DNA from: Spirometra erinaceieuropaei
Lineage: Eukaryota; Platyhelminthes; Cestoda; Diphyllobothriidea; Diphyllobothriidae
DNA length: 64,000 nt
Direction of reading: 5' to 3'
Assembly: GCA_902702965.1 (NCBI GenBank)
Contig: CACRXP010000038.1
Span: forward strand, 1,417,220 to 1,481,219
The notes beneath the pieces are model-generated. The model saw nothing but the letters and a program-made list of their open reading frames with translations, did not search any database and was not told where the DNA came from. The stretch's first letter is position 1. The number at the start of each line of letters is the position of its first letter. Both the position numbers and the translations under genes were made by a program. Positions 55,261 to 64,000 of the stretch are shown in pieces.

Positions 55261-55811
55261 GTTTGTTTGTGATAATTACGCAGGTCTCACCCGTCCAATT
55301 TAAGTGTGCATATTAAAGATGGGACAGGACCCAACTTTTTCGACCTCCCTCTAGATTTCGTCGTCACTTTTCGACGATACTGTATGTTTTCAAAATCAAT
55401 TTTTCTTATCATTCGAGCCTTTCAAGCTCGGTTTCGCCAACGATCTAGACCAAGATTCCTCTTTAAAACAGTGCATTGCTGTTTCTTTATCCTGCCTTCC
55501 CCTTCTCTCCCTCGCTTATAAGATATTTTTTCCTCTTTCCAGGCGGGCTCATTTTATTTGCTCTAATCTGTGCCGAAAAAAGCATAATCAGAATCGCTCC
55601 CTGCCATGTGGTCATTTGAAGCTGACAGAGTTTTTAAAGAAAAATGACTTCAGTAACAGGCTAACATTTTTAATTTTGAGTTGTATGCCAGTGCAAAACG
55701 TCTGTGTTTAGTCTGAGCGATTGCTCAGTGATTCCAGCTGTTGCTTGCTATCATCTCATCAGAACGGATTTTCATCCCTGAAGTAGCAGAATTGTCATTG
55801 GTTAATGCGAG

Positions 55812-55840
55812 CCAATTAGGTCAGTAGTCTTTATATTTGC
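55812..55840 (+). promoter_or_regulatory. Possible promoter: CCAAT and TATA-like boxes
   Basis: CCAAT at 55812-55816 and TTTATATTTG near 55830 lie 60-90 bp upstream of the ATG of the exon below. The spacing is plausible but both are weak consensus matches. Confidence 0.3.
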
Positions 55841-55898
55841 ATTTTGCGAAGTTCAGAGTAGTATTCACGGACTAGGGCTCACGGCCTATCACTCAGTC

Positions 55899-56072
55899 AT
55901 GAGCTCCAATATTTTACTCACCTACCTGCGCTCCATTATACTGGGGTGCTTTCTATTAACTGAGACCTCGTGTCAAGAGCTATTCCTATACGCCGGAGGC
56001 AGTCCTGTTGCAAAGTCGGTCTACAGTGACCTATTTCAGGAATACACCAGGCGTCACGAAAAAGATATCCTA
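55899..56072 (+). CDS. Possible host first coding exon with signal peptide
   Basis: The ATG at 55899 opens a 58-codon segment ending in CTA followed by a strong splice donor GTAAGT (56073). Residues 1-26 form a classic signal peptide: polar start, LRSIILGCFLL core, then ETSCQ before a likely cleavage. The mature start ELFLYAGGSPVAKSVYSDLF, QEYTRRHEKDI is hydrophilic. DLFQEYTRRHEKDIL loosely recalls the first helix of Cys-loop receptor subunits (DLLxxYxxxVRPV), but the match is too weak to name it. Possible acceptors follow at 56590 (TTCTAG) and 56784 (CTTTAG), each reading 9-19 more codons to a stop, so a short secreted peptide is also possible. Confidence 0.5.
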
Positions 56073-57780
56073 GTAAGTACTTTTTCGGTCACATTTATAA
56101 TTCGCAACCAGTATTCACCGTAAACTGACTAATAAGCATTGCCTAATTTATATTTTCCAAAACTTGCACAACAAGGCTCATTCATTCACACCAACTGGAA
56201 AGTGACTTCAGCTGTTTACAGCCTATACGTAAAATTGAATAAAATAATAATAATAAGTGCATTTGCTTTAATTGCTGATAAGCAAGGCAAAGAGTAAGAA
56301 TGGCAGTCCAGAAACCTCACCTTCTAGCCCCTTTTGGTACTATTATTAGCTTTCCTTATAGATATTTTATTTAAAACTGTCGTACACAAGTAATGAGGTG
56401 TTTTTACTATACATTTAAATCAGCGTAGACTGTTTTATGTTATGAATGTACAGATTTTGGAAATATTTTGTGCTGTCCTGTACGCACAGCTAATTACATA
56501 AAGACATCGGGTGTTTATTGTCAATTAGGTTTACCCAAAACTTTCTTGCTTCTAACTGAAACTGACATAAAGTCCCATTCCCTCTTCTAGTTTACAAATG
56601 CTGGAGAAGGTAGCAGGGCAGCAGCTAGAGCCGAAATTACGAATGTTTAGTAATAATAATGTTTAGTAATTCTGCGAAGCCAGTGTAATTGACCTGTTTC
56701 AGCCACTGACTGTGAAGCCTAGGGCCTACCTGATCGAAGTTATTAGTTTCGCAAACGCCTATCAAACCTTTTTCCTTCCTTTAGGCAAAATTCAACTTGG
56801 ATAGTCTTAGGTAGCTTAAGAGTTCATATTAAGTAGGATACAAAAGGGAGAGGAAGAGCTAATTATGCGTCTATCTGTGGCTCCTCTCACTCAGGCGCGT
56901 TTCTGGCACCGGAGTTCAAGAAAGAACAGTAGATGGCGTATGTCAAAACATATGCGTAGATTTACGAGGAAGCTCTATTCACTCTGAAACCGGGTCAAAG
57001 TTCTCCGACAAAAACTCCCTAACTAGCAATTAACGACGTTATGTGAAATATAAATCTAACAGATCTTTTAGAAGTAATATTACGCTGGCTATGAATAACA
57101 GTTGGTTTGGTAAGACTCTCTAGTTTAAGAATACTCTTCTTTCGTAGAAAGGCACTTACGGGTGCGAAAACTTGTTCTAGAACTGCTGTTAACCTAAGAA
57201 ATTGCCTTAATCCCAGGAGCCGCTGATTTCTGCTCAGATTTGTAGACGTCTTCCCTGATAAAACTGATTCTACATACATTCCGCATGAGAATAGGACATA
57301 GTCAGGAATGGGTAGGTGAATACGTTAACTGGACAACGCTTTATGCGTCCCCACACTTGCGTCATCACGTTTCATGAATTACGCCACTTGCTGTAGTCTG
57401 GGGCTTCAAAAGATAGTCAGCAATCGTTTTTACTCTGTGGCTGGTGCAACCATGTGATCTCAAATAAACAATAAGTAGAATATAGAGTTTTATTCCACTA
57501 AAGCTATAACTTACGGTGAAGTCAGCTGATGACAGGAAAATGAGTCTGCACGAATACAATAAAATAAATAGAAAAAACGACTGGACGGAGATTATTAAAA
57601 GGAACTTAACAGATCCTTTAAAGTGATGGGTAGATGTATGAAGTTTAACATAATTTGACCGCATGTGATCTATTTATACGAGCGCATTTAGACTATTTAG
57701 GCTACCGAAATAAGCTAGAAGGCGGGAGAATGGACAGAAACATGGATAGTGTTCAGTTTTATTTTGGATGTTAATAGAAT
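56073..57780. other. Possible intron, then unassigned AT-rich DNA
   Basis: It contains acceptor-like sites after pyrimidine tracts at 56590 and 56784. No repeat family or further exon was recognised. The minus frames of 86-99 codons at 57019-57279 and 57365-57664 have no identity. Confidence 0.3.
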
Positions 57781-57784
57781 ATGT

Positions 57785-58076
57785 CATAAGATGTAATTAT
57801 GCAGTTGCACCTGATAGACACAATACTCTTATGGATTAGGGCTAGGATTACGGATAGGGATTAGGCGTTAGGGTTAGGGATTAGGGCGACTATTTCTCAA
57901 CCACTCAAAGTACAACCGCGCATTCCCAATAGCTTTTCTTTTGCATATAATTACTTGACCTCGTTGCCTGTGCGTTCACCGGTCCCACCTGTAAAAAGCC
58001 CTATTACCACCGGTCCTGAATAGGAGGTGGCTGGGGTTTGCCAACCTCAGGTGCGGCTACATAACCCCATCTGACC
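57785..58076 (-). mobile_element. GG-TIR element, second copy (short)
   Basis: On the minus strand it starts GGTCAGATGGGGTTATGTAG and ends with the inverted TAAGATGTAATTATGCAG. The interior matches 5605-5870, including the telomere-like tract, but lacks the 5880-6050 part. No clear target duplication was seen. Confidence 0.7.
57838..57892. repeat. Telomere-like tract (TTAGGG type)
   Basis: GGGCTAGGATTACGGATAGG, GGCGTTAGGGTTAGGGATTA and similar lie inside the second GG-TIR element. Confidence 0.7.
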
Positions 58077-58119
58077 CCCTAAACGACTGTCTATTGTCTA
58101 TTGTCATTCCTCCCAAAAC

Positions 58120-59117
58120 TACAGTGCGTGACCTATCTCATGAAATGTTGGCTGAAATTCTGAAATGCGTTCTCGATTAGGAAGGATTACTTGGTCGCGA
58201 TTGTGATAATGATTATCGTAAGGCATACTCTTATAACATTTTGGACTCGGCAGGATGTCGGCTTTTAAATGCACTTCTTTTCAATCTCCTTAGAAAGCGT
58301 GCTCGGTAAAAAATGACTACTTAAGTAGCATGCATTTTTTCCATTTATTTTCGATGGTCTTGGAAATTCAAATATATTTTATAGAAACCACAAACAAAAA
58401 TATGCTTTCTTTTAGTCAATCAATAGAGAATCACGTCTTCTTTATATTTTATATCTAAGGAAGGAGTATAATTAGGCTTTAAAAAAGTTTCTAATTATGA
58501 GACTTTTTAAGACCGCTATATGTCCATTCACATAGCATCGTACCTGGACGTTTACCACTGCTCCTTATGAAATGTACAGCATGGTCCGCATCCATTGCAA
58601 AATTTTATGGACCCTGTATGATATCTCTTTAACGACATAGAAAAATATGGGATTTTCTTTACGCGGAACGCATGCACCTTGTTGAGTGAAATCACTTAGC
58701 GCTAATGCAACGAATGATCAGGCTCCAAATTTTTCGGCAATTAGAAAACTTTGTTAAAACCTAATTATACTTCTTCCTTAAGTATAAAATATAAAGAAGA
58801 CGTGATTCTCTATTGAGTGACTAAAAGAACGCATATTTTCGTTTGTGGTTTCTATAAAATATATTTGAATTTCCAAGACCATCGAAAATCAATGGGAAAA
58901 ATGCATGCTACTTAAGTAGTCATTTTTTACCAAGTACGGTTTCTACAGGAGATTGAAAAGAAGTGCATTTAAAAGCCGACATCCTGCCGAGTCCAAAATG
59001 TTATAAGAGTATGCCTTAAGATAATCAGTATCACAACCGCGACCAAGTAATCCTTCCTAATCGAGAACGCATTTCAGAATTTCGGCCAACATTTCATGAG
59101 ATAGGTCACGCACTGTA
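58120..59117 (+). mobile_element. Foldback element P7, complete reference copy
   Basis: It starts TACAGTGCGTGACCTATCTC and ends GAGATAGGTCACGCACTGTA. The termini are exact inverted repeats. Arms are about 386 bp (58120-58505 and 58733-59117), roughly 95% complementary, around a 227-bp spacer. If TA is the target duplication, the element begins CAGTG, as many Tc1/mariner TIRs do. There is no ORF. It has the most intact termini of the family in this window. Confidence 0.9.
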
Positions 59118-60280
59118 CTGAGAAAGCTATTATTTGGGAATTCTTTGGACAGGTATGCAGACAAACCGCCAGCGTCGCTACGGGATAGACCTCAAATCCC
59201 TTCTAATGGGCATATTTCGGAGGGAAGCTAGAAGGCTGCAGAACGTACGAGACCATGAATAGTGTTCAGTTTCATTTTAGGTGTTTCGAGAATATCTTTG
59301 CTATAATGAGGGGACACGGGCTTGGATGATAAACTGTGGGAAGTAAATAGTAAACTTAGAGGGGCTCTAGCGGACAAAGTAACCGGCGACTCATTTTAGG
59401 GGTGTGGAGATCGTACTCTTACATCAAACGAAGCATGCAGTGTTTGCGTGGGAGAGTCCACGAGCGGCTGCCCCATCCACGACTGAGAGGGTACTTCACC
59501 AACACCTCTGTCATCTACGTTCACTCACTAACATCAACTATCAACCAGCACTTGCATGAGTTGATTGAAAGACCAAAGCGCCGTGACCTGATGCTAGATG
59601 GTGGGGCTGGAATAATCGCACTGGGTGGGGTACTTAGCCACCTGAGGAGGACTATGATCTTCGGATGTCCCTAATGGAAAAACTGACGAGCATAGGAAAG
59701 TCCCCCTGCAGACACGGCGTGTTCATTCGACCACTTTTATGGTAAACCACCTGGAGATCACTGCAGGCAATTGACAAGTGAGTTGGAGGGCAGAAATCGA
59801 ATGGAGTCACTATGTGGGCCGTTCAGAATACACGGTTCGGCACGGCGCAGTAGGCATGAAATCAGCCAGCCAGTCGGCGCGTGGGTGCATCTTCGAGCAA
59901 GCGTGATACTTTTGTTCGCGCGGCCGGCAAAATCAATGACATTCCAGATTTTTCCACGAGGGGATCTCATCCAAGAAAAAGCCAATCCAATGCCAGCACG
60001 GCAGAGGCCAAAATGTTCTAGAACAGTAAGTAGTCGAGCAAATAATGCGAGTTATAGCAAATTACTCATCATGTTACTCGGGTTGGCAGAATAAAGAGGT
60101 TATTCCTGAACCTCGACTTCCTTCTCTCTCTCTGTCTCTCATCCACTGTTCGGAACGTAACAACATTTGACAGGACGTTTCTGCTTTCGACACTCCTGGC
60201 ATTTTATTCGTAAACCCCGCACCTTCTTTCGACAGGAGGCAAGGATAACCGATCTTTAGGAATAACCTTCATGCACATGT
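59118..60280. other. Unassigned stretch
   Basis: Frames at 59402-59674 and 59771-60094 are open but unrecognised. The second crosses a donor-like ACA-GTAAGT at 60027. No gene is called. Confidence 0.3.
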
Positions 60281-61256
60281 TTAGAAGGTGGGCAAATTCA
60301 TGAAATATCAACCGAAACTCCGAAATGCGCTTTCGTAGCATAAAGATTAATTAAGCGTGGTTGCAAAACTAATCATCGTCCAGCATAATTCGATAATAAT
60401 CCAGTTACATCAGAGTGTCTTCTTTCGAACGAACTTATTTCCCACTGCAAAAAATGACTACTTAAGTGGCATGCAATTTTCTCGCTAATTTTTTATGACC
60501 TTAAGAGTTCAATTACATTCCATGAACAAAATGCACAAACACATTCATTCTTTTATTTATTCGGAAGAAATAACATCTTCTTTCAATTTTATACTCGAAA
60601 GAGGAGTATTATTGGGTTTCAAGAAGGTTTCTAATTGTGAGATTTTTTACTACCGTGAAATTGACGTTCATAAAGCGTCATGTATCTGCATTTACCAATG
60701 TGGCTTGTAAATTTAATAGTATGAATCAAATCCAATGCTAAATTTTATGAACACCATATTGTCTCCTCTTAATACCGTAGAGGAATGTATGGTTTTCCGC
60801 ACACGGAAAATATACGGCTTATAATTTTGAAACCCTGAATGCAAGTACAACAGCAGGTCGGTTTCGAAATTATTCGGGAATTAGAAAAGTCTTGAAAAAC
60901 CGAATTATACTCTTCTTCCGAGTATAAAATTGGAAGTCGACGTGATTTTCTACCGAAGAAGTAAAGAAATAAATATTTCGATGCATTTTTTCCATGAAAT
61001 ATAATTGAATATTCAAGGGTATCTAAAATCAATGAGAAAAATTCATGCTACTTCAGTAGTCATTTTTGCAGAGTACAGTTCTTGCACGCAGTCGGAAATT
61101 AGTTCATTTGAAAGCCGGTACCCTTCGGTAACTGGTTCATTATAGAATAATGCAGTATGATGATTAGTTTTAGAACCCTATTAATTAATCTTCTTTGAAA
61201 CGAGAACGCATTTTGGAATTTCGGTCGACATTTCATGAGTTACCCCACCTACTGTA
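60281..61256 (+). mobile_element. Foldback element P8
   Basis: The left end is TTAGAAGGTGGGCAAATTCA and the right end is GTTACCCCACCTACTGTA. Subfamily B. Arms are about 380 bp, with a spacer containing CGGAAAATATACGGCTTATA. No ORF. Confidence 0.8.
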
Positions 61257-62045
61257 TCTATTCGCCTGCTCAAGTGGAGTCGGAAATCTCGGTGGAACGA
61301 CATGACGCCTACAAAGTGGGACTGCGGAACACCCGCCGGCCTGGGTAGCAAAAGGCGATGGAGGGAGGATCTCAAGATAATTGAGGTTTTATATCGGACT
61401 GAGGCCGACAGCCACGCGCGAACCAGCATCCCATGAGCGCTGACGGATTTCGTGTAAGCGCTGGTGACCAGTAGGCATTCTCGTGCGGACGTAACTCCTT
61501 AATTTCAAGGTTCTACTAATGGCGTCGTTGTCCTTACCACACTTCTAACGACAGACCGGAAGGAAGCGCTAGAACTCGAAGGTCAGAAAATTCACCTCGC
61601 CTGGCTACGTGAAACCGTCCACCCGTCGAATTCCCGCTCATTGTTCTACCGTTAGCAGTCAATAACTCCTCGATTCACAGCCACGCGAACAATTAGTATT
61701 GCCTCATCTGCCCGGTTACACACAATTTCCGACTGGGCGGTTTTACTTATTTTCCCCAGCATCCGATCAGAAAAGCTCCATTTATTACAATTACAGACTG
61801 TATCAGAACAGCCTGTCCGTTTATACGTTCTTTTGCTGTCGAGGCTGGGCGCATACGTCTTTCAACTAGCGTGTGTCGTCGGACGCCACTTTCCTGAGCC
61901 GTGTTCGGTTTATCCTTCAGCATTCTTGTATGTCCGACTGTCGAGTCCAAGGTTGAACAATGATCGGTAAGGACTGCTTATATGCCCCGGCAGCACGTGG
62001 GAATAGGAACGCTCGGTAATATTGGTGGATTTGAGCTAAACTCCA
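61257..62045. other. Unassigned stretch
   Basis: No recognisable feature was found. Confidence 0.3.
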
Positions 62046-62049
62046 GCAA

Positions 62050-62145
62050 AATTATTGTTAGGGTTAGGCTTGAGGTTAAGGTTGAGTTTAGGATGAGGGT
62101 ATTATCAGAGTTAAGGTTAGGATTAGGACATGGGAGAAGGTCGCA
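62050..62145. repeat. Telomere-like tract (TTAGGG type)
   Basis: ATTGTTAGGGTTAGGCTTGA, GGTTAAGGTTGAGTTTAGGA and related degenerate units. Confidence 0.6.
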
Positions 62146-62367
62146 AGTTCGCCTGAATTACGGAAGGGAGTGTTCTTATCTCGGCGCCCCGGCACGGGCG
62201 GGAGAACATGCAAACCATCCTCGACCAATAGTTCACCAAGACATTAGGTGCTTATAGTTCTCCCTCCCAACCCACTATTTTTTTCCGATTTGATGTCGCA
62301 ATGATTCTGTTTGGACCTTGCTACCACAAACTTCACTTTTTACACTTATCGGATTTATTCCGCCCAG

Positions 62368-62525
62368 GTCAAAGGGGAATTTCTAGTGGCCGACATCCAT
62401 GAGTGCCTTGGGAAACTGTTGCATCAGGAGCAATCCCTGCTGTCCTTCATTGTGACACGAAAAGGCAGATTTTGTACTATCGCTGATTACTCGACCTCCT
62501 TCATCGCCTTCCCCGTCTTCTACAC
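62368..62525 (+). CDS. Possible internal host exon, unrecognised
   Basis: A 158-bp open segment sits between an acceptor (TTTATTCCGCCCAG, ending 62367) and a donor (GTGAGT, 62526). The peptide is VKGEFLVADIHECLGKLLHQ, EQSLLSFIVTRKGRFCTIAD, YSTSFIAFPVFYT, with balanced, protein-like composition unlike nearby repeat frames. It starts in phase 0 and ends in phase 2. I do not recognise the family. The adjacent DNA is telomere-like and PLE-derived, so it could also be a chance frame. Confidence 0.35.
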
Positions 62526-62685
62526 GTGAGTCCTCTCCTATCCCCACAAGTTATGACTGCGGGACCGACATATGTGAGTGTTTAAACAGTACCATGAAAT
62601 AGAAACTCCCCGCCTAAATAATAAGGGTGGACCTGTGTATAATTATAGAAAGGGCAACATGTTCCCGTGCCGTAACCATAACCAT

Positions 62686-62860
62686 AATCCTAATATAAAA
62701 CTAAACTGTTGTCCTAATCCTGACCCTAACCCCCCTCCAGGCGTGAACCTACAGTTAACACTAGACCCTCTCTTAACTCAGAACTTGATTCTGACTTTCT
62801 TTGCCGTAAATTTTAGACCTAACCTTAAACCTAATCCTTAACTTGATCCTACCCCTTACC
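62686..62860. repeat. Telomere-like tract (CCTAA type) joined to a PLE
   Basis: CATAACCATAATCCTAAT, CCTGACCCTAACCCC and CCTAACCTTAAACCTAATCC run directly into the PLE linker sequence at about 62862. Confidence 0.65.
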
Positions 62861-62861
62861 G

Positions 62862-63241
62862 TAGTAAAGTCATGCAAAATTAAAGACCAGTTAAGGTCTG
62901 ATGAGCAATCTGGAGCGGTTTATCGCATCCTGTGCCAAAACTGTCCTTGTAACCACAAAGCCCAGACTGAAAGCAAGCTCGGATCGCGCATACACGAACA
63001 GGAGCTGGCTATGCGACGAGGCGACGCATTACTACACGTGGCCGCCCACACCTACGAAATGGGCCATGCGTTTAACTCTGCAGCCACTGAAATAGTCGCC
63101 CCCACCCCCGAAAACAAAACAGCCCGCGAATTGATTGAAGCCTGGGCCTCTGATGAGAACTCAGTCAGTGGATTCATCGATCAGGCGCCGGCGTACAGAG
63201 CCCTGTGCAGTCATCTCCAGTCTTGCGCCGTCGGTCGGTGA
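62862..63241 (+). pseudogene. PLE GIY-YIG endonuclease, open but 5'-truncated
   Basis: The frame reads VVKSCKIKDQLRSDEQSGAV, YRILCQNCPCNHKAQTESKL (GIY strand, CxxC; the YIG strand is degraded to HKAQT), GSRIHEQELAMRRGDALLHV, AAHTYEMGHAFNSAATEIVA, then RELIEAWASDENSVSGFIDQ (Glu helix), and ends SHLQSCAVGR. It has no internal stop. The upstream reverse transcriptase is missing, replaced by a telomere-like tract. A damaged hammerhead follows. Confidence 0.75.
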
Positions 63242-63281
63242 TTGGCTAACACGCCCTACAACTGTCGCCTGTTCTGCTGTT

Positions 63282-63318
63282 GCTCTGACGATAGACTCCT
63301 GCCCCAGTTCGTAAGCTC
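63282..63318 (+). ncRNA. Degenerate hammerhead-like motif
   Basis: CTGACGA (63285-63291) is intact, but stem II no longer pairs and GAAA is GTAA before GCTC. It is probably inactive. Confidence 0.45.
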
Positions 63319-63329
63319 AAAATAATAAA

Positions 63330-64000
63330 CGGAATGTTTCTGTGGTCGACCACCCTTCTTCTTCACTTGTACATGCATCTGGAATTTGAACTTTCGCCTT
63401 CATTCGTAATTTATAACCTTCCAGGAATTCAACGCAGGACCATCTGCATTACGAGGGCACATGTTCCTATTTCCGTGCCTTATGCCTGGTCGTTGCCGAA
63501 AATGAGTGGTCCTCATCTTTATAAGACCTCGCAGTTTCTACAGACTACTTATGTGTTACAGGGTTGAATTCAGAGTGTTTAATACATTAAAGTAGGAAAG
63601 TGGCCCAATTATGGTTTTCTAGCTTGCTATTGCTTTAAAAGGCCCCACCCTTATAGCCCCCTTCACCACCATTCCCGAACTAGAGATAGTCGTATGACAA
63701 AGTGCTAAGGGTGGGGGAGAGGTTGGTGCATACTTTCATGTCCAGCTCTGAGGACTTGAGATCTAATCTGCTTTCCTATTCAGAAGCCACTTGAAAGGAA
63801 AGATTAATCAAGACATTGGCCAGATGTCAGAAATTGGAAAGTAAATCTCGGACGCTCTTTATTCAATGCCGTCCAGTCGATCCGGGATAAAGGAAAAGTA
63901 GGAATTAATTGCACGGAAGAAAAGGTCTCGTTATATACAAAAAAATGGCATGCGAAGGCGAAAGCTCGAGTTACAGGTGAAAGGGTTCAAAGATATCCGC
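63330..64000. other. Unassigned stretch
   Basis: A 77-codon plus frame (63334-63567) is unrecognised. Nothing else is visible. Confidence 0.3.

Noticed and set aside
55899..56072. Naming the exon as a nicotinic receptor subunit
   Set aside because: Only a loose match to DLLxxYxxxVRPV; the RPV motif and following conserved exon were not found.
59771..60094. Host exon with donor at 60027
   Set aside because: No start or acceptor with good context, an opposite-strand frame of similar quality, and no domain.

Overview
This window is eukaryotic, repeat-rich DNA. It has no operons, ribosome binding sites or long host open frames, and it is built almost entirely from layered mobile-element remains. 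The element mix points to a flatworm, most likely a diphyllobothriidean tapeworm (Spirometra/Schistocephalus/Dibothriocephalus type). The mix comprises a LINE whose endonuclease reads [16 protein letters not shown] and GDFNARVG with zinc fingers at its 3' end, many GIY-YIG Penelope-like elements (PLEs), hammerhead ribozymes, Tc1/mariner-type foldbacks and TTAGGG-like tracts. The organism call is inference from recalled family content, not a search. A 966-bp run of N (49848-50813) shows this is a draft assembly.

Layout. 0-7 kb: LINE endonuclease (minus), a PLE fragment, a telomere-like tract, dispersed repeat R, and two degraded PLEs. One PLE is split by a 510-bp TIR element with an 8-bp target duplication. 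7-13.5 kb: mostly unassigned, with R copies. 13.6-16.4 kb: a tRNA-headed SINE cluster and a tandemly duplicated foldback. 17.6-18.3 kb: a minisatellite. 18.4-24.8 kb: three foldbacks, one holding a nested TIR element. 24.8-36.6 kb: R copies, SINEs, a LINE reverse-transcriptase remnant, microsatellites and a LINE 3' zinc-finger tail. 36.6-45.3 kb: five PLE remnants with hammerheads, an inverted repeat pair and a foldback. 45.3-49.5 kb: AT-rich DNA with a broken Tc1-like transposase. 49.5-54.2 kb: R, the gap, a second LINE copy, half a foldback, and the best PLE, with near-perfect inverted arms and two hammerheads. 54.2-64 kb: one plausible host first exon with a signal peptide, one possible internal exon, a TIR element, two full foldbacks, telomere-like tracts and a PLE GIY-YIG fragment.

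The main signals are seven hammerhead cores tied to PLE ends (41-45 nt, stem III only a self-complementary ACGU or AGCU), a family of about 1-kb foldbacks with roughly 385-bp arms that makes up about a tenth of the window, and a small TIR element carrying degenerate telomere-like sequence. Almost all coding material is truncated or frameshifted. No complete host gene can be defined.
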